A stretch of DNA of 64,000 bases from GCA-003244245 sp963712995 (GTDB taxonomy: Bacteria; Actinomycetota; Actinomycetes; Mycobacteriales; Pseudonocardiaceae), in assembly GCA_963712995.1 (NCBI GenBank), contig CAVQKH010000030.1:496001-560000 (forward strand), in the 5' to 3' direction. The notes under the pieces were generated by a model. The model did not search any database, was not told the origin of the DNA, and saw only the letters and a list, made by a program, of their open reading frames with translations. Shown here in pieces: positions 43,309-52,467 of this stretch (position 1 is the first letter of the stretch; each line of letters begins with the position of its first letter). The position numbers were made by a program, and so were the translations under genes.

Positions 43309-44059
43309 TTGGGTAACCGAGCCTCGCGGGGTCACCCGGCCGACCTGACCCCGCTACTGACCGCACTCGGCGTTGATCTTGACGCGGAGTTGCTGACGCT
43401 CGCCCTCACCCACCGCTCTTACGCCTACGAAAGCGGTGGCATCGAGCCGAACGAGCGTCTGGAGTTCCTCGGTGACGCCGTGCTCGGGGTGGTCGTCACC
43501 GATCACCTGTTCCGGACCCACCCCGAACTACCCGAGGGGCAGCTGGCCAAGCTACGCGCGAGCGTGGTGAACATGCACGCGCTGGCCGGGGTGGCGCGCG
43601 GGCTCACCGAGGATGGTCTGGGCCAGTACCTGCTGCTGGGCCGGGGCGAGGAGCTCACCGGTGGTCGCCACAAGTCCAGCATCCTGGCCGACACCACCGA
43701 GGCACTGATCGGCGCGGTGTACTTACAGCACGGGATCGATGCCGCCCGGCGGATGGTGCACCGGCTGTTCGACCCGCTTGCTGGTGGTGGCGCCGCTGCT
43801 GGGCGCGGGCCTGGATTGGAAGACCAGCCTGCAGGAACTCACCGCCAGCCGCGAGCTGGGGGTTCCGGAGTACCGGATCACCGAGGACGGGCCCGACCAT
43901 CTCAAGGAGTTCACCGCGACCGCCGTGATAGCCGGGGTGGAGCGGGGAACCGGGCAGGGCCGGACCAAGAAGGAAGCCGAGCAGCGGGCCGCTGAGACCG
44001 CTTGGCGCTCGCTGTCCGAGTTGGCCAGCGGGAGCGCCCCGCCGACAGGGATAGCACCA
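43309..44059 (+). CDS. rnc: Ribonuclease III, one frameshift as read
   Basis: Cleaves double-stranded RNA. The first frame gives LLTALGVDLDAELLTLALTH, SYAYESGGIEPNERLEFLGD (catalytic NERLEFLGD), LAKLRASVVN and KSSILADTTEALIGAVYLQH (second catalytic block DTTEALIGA). Near 43780 an extra T (CCGCTTGCTGG for CCGCTGCTGG) shifts the frame. The second frame carries LGAGLDWKTSLQELTASREL, VPEYRITEDGPDHLKEFTAT and GRTKKEAEQRAAETAWRSL (dsRBD). The second frame has no stop before mutM and stays in frame with it. TTG 43309 is a weakly supported start; ATG 43258 overlaps rpmF. An essential-type gene broken by one base suggests a sequence error. Confidence 0.8.
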
Positions 44060-44977
44060 GTGCCGGAGCTACCCGAGGTCGAGGTCGTCCGGCTCGGCTT
44101 GACCGAACACGTCACCGGACGCACGGTGGCCGCCGTCGAGGTGCGCCACCCCCGCTCGGTGCGCCGCCACCTCGCCGGTGAGCTGGACTTCGCCGCTCGG
44201 CTCTGTGGCCGCCAGATCCGGGCCGCCCGGCGCCGTGGCAAGTATCTCTGGCTCGATCTCGGTGATGCGGAAGCGTTGCTGGCTCATCTGGGAATGAGCG
44301 GGCAGATGCGCGTCCAGCCTCCCGGCACGTGCGACGAGACGCACCTGCGGGTCCGGTTCCGGTTCGCCGACGACGGTCCTGAGCTGCGTTTCGTCGACCA
44401 GCGCACGTTCGGTGGGCTCTCGGTGGAGGACGTGGTGGACGGCCTGCCCGTCCCGGTGGCGCACATCGCCCGGGACCCGCTGGACTCGTTGTTCGATCTC
44501 GAGAGGGCGCTCGACGGTATCCGCGCGCGGCGGACCGGCCTCAAACGCGCGTTGCTGGACCAGACCGTGGTGTCCGGGATCGGCAACATCTACGCCGACG
44601 AGGCGTTGTGGCGGGCTCGGCTGCACGGCACGCGACCCACCGCGACGCTGACCCGCGCGCAGGGACGCACCGTGCTGGGCGCCGCCACCGAGGTGATGAT
44701 CGAGGCCCTGGCCGCCGGTGGTACCTCATTCGACGCGCTCTACGTCAACATCAACGGCGCCTCCGGCTACTTCGACCGCTCGCTGGCCGCCTACGGCCAA
44801 GCCGGCCGGCCCTGCCTCCGATGTGGCACCCCCATCTGCCGCGAGTCGTTCATGAACCGCTCCTCCTACAGCTGCCCCCGCTGCCAGCCGGACCCGCTTG
44901 ACCTGAGGGACCTCGGCCAGCCGGTGATCGTGGGCAAGCGACAGAGGGAAGAGACGGACAGCCGGCGGCCGCCGTAG
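44060..44977 (+). CDS. mutM: Formamidopyrimidine-DNA glycosylase
   Basis: Removes 8-oxoguanine and formamidopyrimidines. 305 residues: PELPEVEVVRLGL (Pro2 and Glu3 are catalytic after Met removal), LAHLGMSGQMRV, SGIGNIYADEALWRARLHGT, GASGYFDRSLAAYGQ and a zinc finger made of CLRCGTPICR and CPRCQ. GTG 44060 must be the start because Pro2 has to be exposed; AGGGA lies 8 bases upstream. The upstream rnc frame runs into it without a stop. Confidence 0.93.
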   Translation: MPELPEVEVVRLGLTEHVTGRTVAAVEVRHPRSVRRHLAGELDFAARLCGRQIRAARRRGKYLWLDLGDAEALLAHLGMSGQMRVQPPGTCDETHLRVRFRFADDGPELRFVDQRTFGGLSVEDVVDGLPVPVAHIARDPLDSLFDLERALDGIRARRTGLKRALLDQTVVSGIGNIYADEALWRARLHGTRPTATLTRAQGRTVLGAATEVMIEALAAGGTSFDALYVNINGASGYFDRSLAAYGQAGRPCLRCGTPICRESFMNRSSYSCPRCQPDPLDLRDLGQPVIVGKRQREETDSRRPP

Positions 44978-45036
44978 CCTGACCAGGAAAGTCCTGGCCG
45001 ACCGGCTGGGACTTGTGTGTGGTTGGAGGAGCGCTC

Positions 45037-45530
45037 GTGCTCACGGTGTTTCTGGTCGATGACCATGAGGTGGTGCGGCGGGGCGTGGTCGATCTCCTCG
45101 AGGAGCAGGAGGACCTGAAGGTGATCGGGCAGGCGTCCTCGGTGTCGGAGGCGTTGGCCCGGGTGCCGGCGTTGGTTCCGGATGTCGTGGTGCTGGATGT
45201 GCGGTTGCCCGACGGCAACGGCATCGAGTTGTGCCGCGAGTTGCGGTCCACGCTGCCCGAGTTGAACTGTTTGATGTTCACCTCGTACACCGACGAGCAG
45301 GCGATGATGGACGCGATCCTCGCCGGGCCCATGGCTATGTGATCAAGGACATCAAAGGCTATGGAGCTGGTCTCCGCACCAACCGGCAGATCGCCGAGCA
45401 CATGTTCCTGGCCGAAAAGACCGTCAAGAACTACGTGTCCCGGCTGTTCACCAAGCTCGGTATGGAGCGACGCACCCAAGCCGCCGTGCTGGCCACCGAA
45501 CTCCGAGACCAGGGCCACCGCCCGTTATAG
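45037..45530 (+). pseudogene. DosR/NarL-type response regulator, frameshifted and internally deleted
   Basis: Receiver domain: VFLVDDHEVVRRGVVDLLEE, VVLDVRLPDGNGIELCREL (phospho-Asp in VVLDVR) and CLMFTSYTDEQAMMDAILAG. A missing G near 45325 shifts the frame; GYVIKDIKG is then followed directly by TNRQIAEHMFLAEKTVKNYV and LFTKLGMERRTQAAVLATEL. About 45 residues between the receiver and the LuxR-type HTH are lost. GTG 45037 has GGAGGA six bases upstream. The HTH matches DosR-type regulators. It ends 6 bases inside the 3' end of the Acg-like gene. Confidence 0.8.
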
Positions 45531-46442
45531 CCATCCGCCATCGCCGACCGACACCTCGGCGTCCTCGATATCGCGTCGTGGGGTGAGCGGCACTGGTGAT
45601 CCGTGGCCCAACCGCAGCACGATCTGCGGCCACAGCCCACCTCCGATCAGGTCCCGCAGTTGTGTGCGGGTCGCGGCTACCGCCACCACCTGGGAGAGCA
45701 ACGACGCCGAGAGCCCGGCGATCGTGGCGACGAGCAGCACCCGCTGCATGGCCTGGCCGGCCTGAAGGTGGGCCAGCGGCAGATCATGGAACGAGCCGAT
45801 GACCGCGATCAGCGGGTCCGGTTCGAAGGCCGGGCCACTGTCGGCCGAGTCTGGGTCGCGGTCGGCCCGGTGCGACAATTCGGCCACGAAGGCCGGATCG
45901 TGTTGCTGAGTGTCGTGAGCCTGACCTAGCAGCGTGCGCAAGATCGGTAACTGCGCAGCGGTGAGGGTGGCCAGCCAGGCTTGCTCAACCTTGGCGGCCC
46001 GCCGCAGTTCGTTGAGCAACGACAACGAAACGGTCGTGGGGGGGTCCAACGGTCCGGGGTTGTCCCGGCGGCGGGATATCGCCTCGGCCAGTCGCCGATC
46101 GACAAGCGCGGCCGGGCTGGTTCCCTGCAGCCGCACGACGGCGAGCAGGTTCGGTCGGTTCGGGTCCGGGAGCAGCTGCACGGCGGGATGCACCCCGAGC
46201 GCGCGGATCGCCAGCCGCAGGTTGAGCAGGGCCGCGCCGCAGGCCAGCAGCAGTTCCCGGTGGTCGGGGTCGGCGCCGGGCACCGCGCGGGCGGTGTCGG
46301 CGTAGAGCTCGATGGCCTCATGGGTGCAGCGGAAGCGCCAGGGTTGGCCGTTGCGCAGCAAGGGTGCGGCCGCGGCCGCGATCAGGACCGAGTGGACCTG
46401 CTCGTCGGTGAGGCCGCCCACGGGCGTGACGCGGGTGCTCAT
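45525..46442 (-). CDS. Acg-type nitroreductase family protein
   Basis: 305 residues resembling the Acg group (Rv2032-like), flavin-binding nitroreductases of the mycobacterial dormancy regulon: HSVLIAAAAAPLLRNGQPWR (substrate for the FMN-site SxHNxQPW motif, here LRNGQPW), LLLACGAALLNLRLAIRALG, DPDPLIAVIGSF-like region and AGQAMQRVLLVATIAGLSAS. GGAGGG precedes ATG 46442. It lies between damaged DosR- and DosS-like genes, consistent with a former hypoxia or redox response set. Confidence 0.8.
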   Translation of the reverse strand: MSTRVTPVGGLTDEQVHSVLIAAAAAPLLRNGQPWRFRCTHEAIELYADTARAVPGADPDHRELLLACGAALLNLRLAIRALGVHPAVQLLPDPNRPNLLAVVRLQGTSPAALVDRRLAEAISRRRDNPGPLDPPTTVSLSLLNELRRAAKVEQAWLATLTAAQLPILRTLLGQAHDTQQHDPAFVAELSHRADRDPDSADSGPAFEPDPLIAVIGSFHDLPLAHLQAGQAMQRVLLVATIAGLSASLLSQVVAVAATRTQLRDLIGGGLWPQIVLRLGHGSPVPLTPRRDIEDAEVSVGDGGWL

Positions 46443-46637
46443 ACGGCCACCCTCCTTCGTCGTGGTGTCGCCGTCGATATGCCTGGTGCCAGTTCCCCTG
46501 CTGCCACCCTCCGCCGCCCGGCGGTGCGGCCATAGTGCCGAACGTCCCTTGTCGATGGCCCAATGCCACTGTGAGTCAATCCAGCGGCGGAGCCGACCTA
46601 ATGTCACCGACGGATCAGTTCGTGTCCCAGTGCATCG

Positions 46638-47555
46638 GTGACGAATGCCGAGGTGCCCCCCAGCGCGGGCTCGGGTGCGGATCGCGGTAAGCCGAGGGTG
46701 GCCGAGACGCTGTCGCAGCGGCGGCTGCGGGCGTTGCTGGTCGAGGTGCAGGAGCGGATCGAGTAGATCGTCGGCACTCGGGATCGGATGGATGGGTTGT
46801 TGGAGGCGGTGCTGGCTGTCTCGTCCGGGCTGGAGTTGGAGGCGACGCTGCGCCATATCGTGCAGGCGGCCGTTGATCTGGTCGACGCCCGCTATGGTGC
46901 GCTGGGGGTGCTCGGCGAGGACGGGATGCTGACCAAGTTCGTGCATGTGGGCATCGACGACGCTACCCGGGAGCTGATCGGCCCCCTGCCCACCGGTCAC
47001 GGCGTGCTCGGTGTGGTGATCGAGGACGCTAAACCACTGCACCTGGAGGACCTGTCTCAGCATCGGGCGTCGGTGGGGTTCCCGCCGCATCACCCACCGA
47101 TGCGGACCTTTCTGGGGGTACCGATCCGGGCGCGTGGTGAGGTCTTTGGGCGTCTGTATCTGGCCGAGAAGTACAGCGGGCCGAGTTTCACCCAAGACGA
47201 CGAGGTGGTGCTCCAGGCGTTGGCCGGTGCGGCCGGCATCGCGGTGGACAACGCCCGCTTGTATGAGGAGGCCCGTCGCCGCCAGCGGTGGCTCGAGGCC
47301 ACCGGCGAGGTCACCGCCGAGCTGCTGAGCGCCAGCGACCCGACCGAGGTCCTGCGCCTGATCGCCAACCGCGCCCGGGAACTGACCGGGGCCGACTACA
47401 CCCTCATCGCGGTGCCCAACGACCCGGCCCTGGAGGTGGCGACGTCGGAGGTCGCTGAGCTCACGGTGGCGGTGTGCGCCGGGATGGATCCCGACACGGT
47501 GACCGGCCGGAAGATCCCGGTCGCGCCGCGGAGGCCGATGGGCGGGTCGCGCTGA
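46638..47555 (+). pseudogene. DosS-like GAF sensor, nonsense-interrupted and truncated
   Basis: From GTG 46638: AETLSQRRLRALLVEVQERI-E, then TAG (46764-46766) where Gln is expected, then IVGTRDRMDGLLEAVLAVSS. The first GAF domain is complete: LRHIVQAAVDLVDARYGALG, GHGVLGVVIEDAKPLHLEDL, FLGVPIRARGEVFGRLYLAE and EVVLQALAGAAGIAVDNARL. The second GAF begins (ADYTLIAVPNDPALEVATSE) but breaks at about 47510. The histidine-kinase part is absent. The heme or ligand role of the original cannot be judged. Confidence 0.75.
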
Positions 47556-47986
47556 TGGGTCCGGCCGAGGCGATGCTGGTCGGGGACGGCCCACTACCGG
47601 CCAAGCTGTGCGGGTGGATGTGTCGGTACCGGATGGCTGCCAGCTGGGTGGCAGTCGCCGCCCGCCCGGACCTGCCGGTCCCGGTCGCCCGCGCCGGGGT
47701 CATGCACACCTGGGACAGCTACCGCGGTGCACTCAACGGCCTGCTCCGCACCCCGGAGTGGGAACCCGCGCTGGCCCAACTCCAGGCGGCACATGTGCCG
47801 ATCACCCTGGCCGAGGGCCGCCGCGACCCGGTACCGGTGCCCGGCCGGGCCGCCGGGTTCGCCGCCGCCGCGCCCACCGTACGACACCTGACCCACCCCG
47901 ACGCCGCACACCTGATGCCGATGAGCGAGGGCCACTGGTGCGCGACCCTGATCGCCGAGCACCTCGACGACGCCACGCCCGGCTGA
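47555..47986 (+). pseudogene. C-terminal fragment of an alpha/beta hydrolase
   Basis: 143 residues beginning at ATG 47555, which overlaps the GAF stop (TGATG). WDSYRGALNGLLRTPEWEPA, VPITLAEGRRDPVPVPGRAA (acid residue) and LTHPDAAHLMPMSEG (final His) fit the last part of an alpha/beta hydrolase. The nucleophile elbow and oxyanion hole are missing. It appears to be joined to the broken GAF gene by a deletion. Confidence 0.6.
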
Positions 47987-48002
47987 CTACCGTGGGGTCG
48001 CG

Positions 48003-48605
48003 CTAGCAGAATTGCGGAGGCCGACCGCAGCGGGCTACGCAGATGCCCTCGCGGTTGAGCAGCGCGCCGATGCTGAACGACAGCGCTGATGCCGCCGCTG
48101 CTTGCCCTGGGCTGCTCAGGTCGTTGGGGTCGAGCTTGAGTTCGGCGTCGACGTGGGCGGCGAGCGCATTGTGGGCTGTCAGCTCGATCGCGACGGTGTC
48201 CGCGGTGGCCGGGCTCAGTCCCTTGGCTAGATAGATCGCGGTGAGCTCAGCGAGTTCAGTCTCGGGCGTCTCACGCAGTTCGCGCTCTTCTGCGGCGAGT
48301 TGGGCGAGTTCGGTGTCGCGTTGGGCGCTGACCGACACGTATTCACCCAACGCCATCGCCACCGCGCCGGCGACGAGCCCGGCCAGCCCGGCGGTGACGA
48401 TGGGTGCTCGCTCGATGGTGGCTCCCGCGACGCCGACGACGAGACCGGCGACCGACACGATGCCGTCGTTGGCGCCCAGCACTCCCGCGCGGAGCCAGTT
48501 CAGCCGCGAACCCAGGCTATCCGCGTGCGGCTCACCACTGTGGGTCGCAGCGCCGTCGGCTGCGACGGGCGCTGTGCTCGGCTGGATTGATCTGTCCTCG
48601 ACCAT
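48003..48605 (-). pseudogene. VIT1/CCC1-family iron/manganese transporter, C-terminally truncated
   Basis: LNWLRAGVLGANDGIVSVAG (helix 1 with the metal-binding Asp), PIVTAGLAGLVAGAVAMALG with EYVSVSAQRDTELAQLAAEE, and DDLSSPGQ-like PNDLSSPGQAAAASALSFSI (helix 3 start). After GALL the sequence turns to NREGICVARCGRPPQFC and stops, so the last membrane helices are lost. The broken end faces the hydrolase fragment, again suggesting a deletion or insertion junction near 48050. Confidence 0.8.
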
Positions 48606-48631
48606 GTCATCACTCAACCAGGAGAGAGGGA

Positions 48632-49807
48632 TCATCCCAGCCAACTGTTATTGTCGTTTGCGGCTGGTTGGGTTGTTGCGGCAACGAGGTGGTCACCGAA
48701 GCGGAGGAATGGCTCGAACTGGGCAGCTCGCCGGTGGCGCATGAGTCGCAGGACGGCGACGGCGTTCTCCCTGCTTCGGGGTGGCTGGATCAGTGATCTC
48801 AGGTTTCCTACCACGGGTTCGACGAGGCAGACGTGGCGTTCGGCCTCGATGAGGTCGGCTTCCAGGAGTGCCTCGCGGGCGAAGGCGAGTCCTGGTTCCC
48901 GCAGGGCGAGTTCGTTGACCGGTTCAGGAAGCACTGTGAGTAGTTCGTTGACCCTTTCCCGGTACATTTGGTATTCCACGTGCATGCTTCCGCTCAGCGG
49001 GACCGTGACCACTGTCGGGACCATGGTGGGGCGCACGACCTCGTTGTAGAAGTCGGCTGGCAGCGCGGCGGCGTGCGCTCGTGCCGCGGCGAAACCGTGC
49101 ACGTAGGTGGTCGCTCTGGTGAGCTGGTCGAGGGCGGGGTGCACCGTACCGGCGCGCAGTAGCCGGATCGTGTCCTGCAGGGCCATCGTTGCGTAGACGT
49201 TGAACAAGACGTGCACGTGGTGCCCGATGATCCACCGCGAGAGCCAGACCTGCTGCTGAGTATGCGCTGGTACCGGATCGATCGCCGCGTTGTCCGGCTC
49301 GATCTCGTGCTGCGCGTCATCCCCGGTCCCGGCCAGATCCAGGACGACCTGCCGCATGGCGGCTGTCTCCCGGGCGATGTCGCTGCCCGCGAGCGGGGTG
49401 CTGCGCAGGTTCGCGATGCCACTGTGGATCACCAGGGCGGCATGCAGGGCCGCCTGCTGCGCGGTCAGCGCGGTGGTGCGCACCCGGAAGTAACCTTGCA
49501 CTGGCGAGCGGGTCGGCAGCCCGTCGCCGTCCACCGGATCGGTGTCCCTTGACAGGGACCGGACCAGTCCTGCGGTGGCGAGAGCGGCGGCTCGCAGTCC
49601 TGCATCGCGTTCTGCCGGTCCTCCGAACGCCGGTACCGCGGCAAGTGCGGCGCTCGTCCGATCCGCCTCAGTACGTGCCTCAACTCCCAGACAGGGCATG
49701 GGATGCGGCTCTGCGGGATCACAGAACACGGCCACCGGCGGCAGAGCGAAGGCCGGTCTCCGACCGGATCCTTCCGGACGACGATCCAGACCACTCATCG
49801 TGTCCAT
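48632..49807 (-). CDS. Unrecognised 391-residue helical protein
   Basis: I do not recognise the family. The protein is soluble and mostly helical: PPVAVFCDPAEPHPMPCLGV near the start, then LTAQQAALHAALVIHSGIAN, WLSRWIIGHHVHVLFNVYAT (His-rich), DTIRLLRAGTVHPALDQLTR, LPADFYNEVVRPTMVPTVVT, SGSMHVEYQMYRERVNELLT and EAERHVCLVEPVVGNLRSLI. The conserved-looking His and Tyr residues could bind a metal or heme, but that is speculation. GGGGGAG precedes ATG 49807. It diverges from a small ORF and an Fe(II)/2-oxoglutarate oxygenase, so a shared small-molecule pathway is likely. Confidence 0.6.
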   Translation of the reverse strand: MDTMSGLDRRPEGSGRRPAFALPPVAVFCDPAEPHPMPCLGVEARTEADRTSAALAAVPAFGGPAERDAGLRAAALATAGLVRSLSRDTDPVDGDGLPTRSPVQGYFRVRTTALTAQQAALHAALVIHSGIANLRSTPLAGSDIARETAAMRQVVLDLAGTGDDAQHEIEPDNAAIDPVPAHTQQQVWLSRWIIGHHVHVLFNVYATMALQDTIRLLRAGTVHPALDQLTRATTYVHGFAAARAHAAALPADFYNEVVRPTMVPTVVTVPLSGSMHVEYQMYRERVNELLTVLPEPVNELALREPGLAFAREALLEADLIEAERHVCLVEPVVGNLRSLIQPPRSRENAVAVLRLMRHRRAAQFEPFLRFGDHLVAATTQPAANDNNSWLG

Positions 49808-50115
49808 GTGACTCCCCCGCTCACACCGCTGAACGATCATGCCGTCCAACCTTGGACCGCAACGACACAAACTTAGCGGTTTCTGTCCTGATACTTCGGC
49901 CGTAAGGGCACCGTCAAGTTAACCGTGACTGTGATCAACCTTGCTTCAGCGTGCACAAGATGTGGTAGCTCTACTCGGTAGATAGTTACAGTTACTACCC
50001 CTTGCGGCCAGGAAAGAGTACTTAATCTTCTTCGGTGCTCACGTGACAGTGCCATGAGCCGGAGTGCACCCGCCACCTCCGGTGCAGCGACTGAAATGGG
50101 TTCGAAGGGTCCGCT
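49808..50115. promoter_or_regulatory. Divergent intergenic region between the unknown protein and the oxygenase unit
   Basis: About 300 bp of lower GC than its surroundings, with AT-rich stretches such as GTAGATAGTTACAGTTACTA at 49980-49998 and AAGAGTACTTAATCTTC at 50013-50029. It should carry promoters for both directions. No clear operator is identified. Confidence 0.4.
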
Positions 50116-50315
50116 GTGGATGGATTTGATGATCTGTTCTTCGAAGTGCACTCCCTGCTGTCGGTCGCGGCACACAGGTTGATCGACCTTCCGGAGGCGG
50201 CGCAGGAGGTTGAATACTTCACCTGTCGCGGGACGCCGAGGCCCACGAGATTTCCGAACAGGTGCCGTTCACCCTGCCGCTGCTGGGTGCGCCGGGACCG
50301 GGAGCGAGACGTTGA
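50116..50315 (+). CDS. Small ORF coupled to the oxygenase, one-base frameshift as read
   Basis: GTG 50116 starts MDGFDDLFFEVHSLLSVAAH, RLIDLPEAAQEVEYF. One base seems missing near 50220; the next frame gives SRDAEAHEISEQVPFTLPLL and GAPGPGARR, ending with TGA at 50313-50315, whose A starts the oxygenase ATG. The span is 200 bases, one short of a whole number of codons, which fits a single deletion. About 66 residues; function unknown. The coupling supports it being real. Confidence 0.5.
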
Positions 50316-51304
50316 TGCCCGAGATCGCTGATACTGATGTCGTCCATGTCGCTGACCTGGAGTTGGACCCGGCTGACACGGCCGAAATCGACCTCCTGGC
50401 TCGTACTCTGTGCGCCGGTGGCCAGGACCAGGTGGACGCGCCCGAGTGGGTGTCCCGGGCCCGGCATTCCTGGGATGCGCTGCCGCTGCCGCTGCGCCGC
50501 GGCGTGCGCCAGTTCCGGCGGCACTCCGGACCCCAGGGGTCGCTGGTGATTCACGGTTTGCCGGTGGACCAGGCGGCCCTGCCGGCTACACCCTCGGTGC
50601 CGGACTCGGTGCAACGCAAAGCCACCATCTCCGCAGCGGTGCTCACCATGGTGGCCTGCGGGCTCGGTGATCCCATCGCGTACCTGGCCGAGAAAGCCGG
50701 CGCCCTCGTGCAGGATGTCGTGCCGGTACCGGGCAAAGAGAACTTTTCCGGAAACGCCGGGTCGGTGCTGCTGACCTTCCACAACGAGAACGCGTTCCAC
50801 CAGCACGAACCCGACTACGTGATGCTGCTGTGCCTGCGCGGCGACCACGATCGAGTTGCTGGCCTGCGCACCGCCTGCATTCGTGAGGTGCTGCCGCTGC
50901 TGACTGAGGCGAGTCGCGAAGCGCTGTTCGCACCGGAGTTCATCACCAAACCACCACCTTCGTTCGGCGCTGGCAGCGGGCCAAGGTCGCCGCAGCCGGT
51001 GCTGTTCGGGGCGGCCGAGGATCCCGATATCCGGATGGCTACCATCGCGACCACCCCACTAACCCCACGAGCAAAAGCGGCGCTGGTCGAATTCGGCGAC
51101 GCCTGCAACACCACCGCCCGCACCATCCGGCTGACCCCAGGCGATCTAGCCATTGTGGACAACCGGGTCGCGGTCCACGGCCGCACCGCCTTCCAACCTC
51201 GCTACGACGGAGCAGACCGCTGGTTGCAACGCACCTTCGTCATCGCCGACCTCCGTCGCTCCCGCGACCACCGGCCACAGGACGGCTACGTGCTGACCCG
51301 CTGA
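50315..51304 (+). CDS. Fe(II)/2-oxoglutarate-dependent oxygenase (TauD/clavaminate synthase-like)
   Basis: 329 residues. The double-stranded beta-helix iron site is HNENAFH (H156, E158) and the distal His is in DNRVAVHGRTAF (H288), followed by RWLQRTF with the 2-oxoglutarate Arg. Other family features: GSLVIHGLPVD, GDPIAYLAEKAGALVQDVVP and LCLRGDHDRVAGLRTACIRE. It resembles amino-acid beta-hydroxylases such as the arginine hydroxylase group; the substrate is unknown. The ATG overlaps the preceding stop (TGATG). Confidence 0.85.
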   Translation: MPEIADTDVVHVADLELDPADTAEIDLLARTLCAGGQDQVDAPEWVSRARHSWDALPLPLRRGVRQFRRHSGPQGSLVIHGLPVDQAALPATPSVPDSVQRKATISAAVLTMVACGLGDPIAYLAEKAGALVQDVVPVPGKENFSGNAGSVLLTFHNENAFHQHEPDYVMLLCLRGDHDRVAGLRTACIREVLPLLTEASREALFAPEFITKPPPSFGAGSGPRSPQPVLFGAAEDPDIRMATIATTPLTPRAKAALVEFGDACNTTARTIRLTPGDLAIVDNRVAVHGRTAFQPRYDGADRWLQRTFVIADLRRSRDHRPQDGYVLTR

Positions 51305-51329
51305 CCCGCGAAAGATCCGGATTAGCGGT

Positions 51330-51600
51330 AGCGCACTCTCGTCGGCCGCAGCTCGATGATCGAGTGTCTCGGGTTGTCTGGTCAAGCCCGGACAGCGACA
51401 CCCCGATCAGCCGCACTCCAGCGGTCGGCAACGCGGCCATCACCAGCCGCTATGGGGTGGCGACGAGCACTGCGACGTCGGTGGTTGTGGTCGACACGTC
51501 TCCGAGCGGTTGCGGTGGTGAAGTCGCCGCCGCGTACCTTCACCGTGACCGTGCGCACCGCCCGACCTGAGCTGAGCAACCCGTCGATGCCTGTGGGTCG
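51330..51600 (-). pseudogene. C-terminal debris of a Y-family DNA polymerase (DinB)
   Basis: Minus-strand pieces in changing frames: RAVRTVTVKVRGGDFTTAT (little-finger domain strand), then AALPTAGVRLIGVSLSGL. These match the C-terminal end of DNA polymerase IV. The palm and fingers are absent from the window. Confidence 0.6.
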
Positions 51601-51711
51601 TCATCTCAGTGACCGCGGCCGCCGAGGAGCGGAAGCGGCGCGGCAGCAAGCGTTGCTCTGCAAGCCCTTTCAGCCATCCAGGCGGGCGTATCTTGCATCA
51701 GAAGGGAGCGC

Positions 51712-52017
51712 TTGGCGATCCTTGTCTCCGGTACCCGGGAGGGTCTGGCCGCCGCCCGGATACGCGGGCGCGTCGGTGGCCGGCCCACCGTGATCACACC
51801 CGAGATCCTACGGGCCGCCCGGGACATGCTGCCCAACCCCGACAACAGCGTCGAGTCCATCGCCAAGATCCTCGGCGTGAGCCCCGGCACGCTCTACAAC
51901 CACATCCCGGACCTGCGCGAGCTCCGCACCAGCCGCCACACCACCGAGCCCGACACGATCTCCCGGCCCACACCCGCCCAGATCACCAGCCAGCGCGGCC
52001 AGACCCACCCGACCTGA
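51712..52017 (+). pseudogene. C-terminal fragment of a serine recombinase (resolvase)
   Basis: TREGLAAARIRGRVGGRPTV, then a helix-turn-helix SVESIAKILGVSPGTLYNHI, is the standard end of Tn3-type resolvases. The catalytic N-terminal domain is missing. The fragment has an ordinary frame of 101 codons but cannot act as a recombinase. Confidence 0.7.
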
Positions 52018-52159
52018 TGCAGCGGCTCCAGAGCCAGCCCGCCCGCCCAGGACTGCACGTTAAGGCTGAACGGTCCCGACGACTCCTTCACCGTCTGAAC
52101 GACGCTGCCCGCACCGCGTTAGCGCAGGCAAATCCGTTGGAAATTTCCCCGGGACTACC

Positions 52160-52430
52160 GGGAGCCCTGATTACCGTCCTGATCAACCGCCCGCCACAGA
52201 TAGTGGGTCTTGCCGCCGATCTTGATGAACACCTCGTAGAGGTGCCACTTGTCGCCTGGGCGGGGCCTACGGCGTCGTAGCCCGTTGGCGTAGGTCTGTC
52301 CGAACTTGGCGCACCATTGCCGGATCGTTTCGTGGGAGACCACGACTCCACGCTGGAGCATCGTCTTTCGGCCGCGCAGGCGAACACGAACCGCGACCGG
52401 GAATCCTCCAGCGTGCTCAGGCTGTTGCTG
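52160..52430 (-). pseudogene. IS6-family transposase fragment
   Basis: RGVVVSHETIRQWCAKFGQT, YANGLRRRRPRPGDKWHLYE and VFIKIGGKTHYLWRAVDQDG match the N-terminal half of IS6-type transposases. The first catalytic Asp of the usual WHLDEV is replaced by Tyr (WHLYEV), and the C-terminal half is absent. Confidence 0.75.
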
Positions 52431-52467
52431 GAGACAAAGGACTACTGCGGGGTGTGAGAGGACGGCC

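Noticed and set aside
46443..46637. DosR box upstream of the Acg-like gene
   Set aside because: Only a partial match (AAGGGACGTTCGGCAC on the minus strand near 46548) without the symmetric half; too weak to call.
15536..46766. Possible TAG recoding (TAG for Tyr, Trp or Gln in three genes)
   Set aside because: All three genes are a dead transposase, a regulator and a truncated sensor, and core genes show no in-frame TAG; nonsense mutation is simpler.
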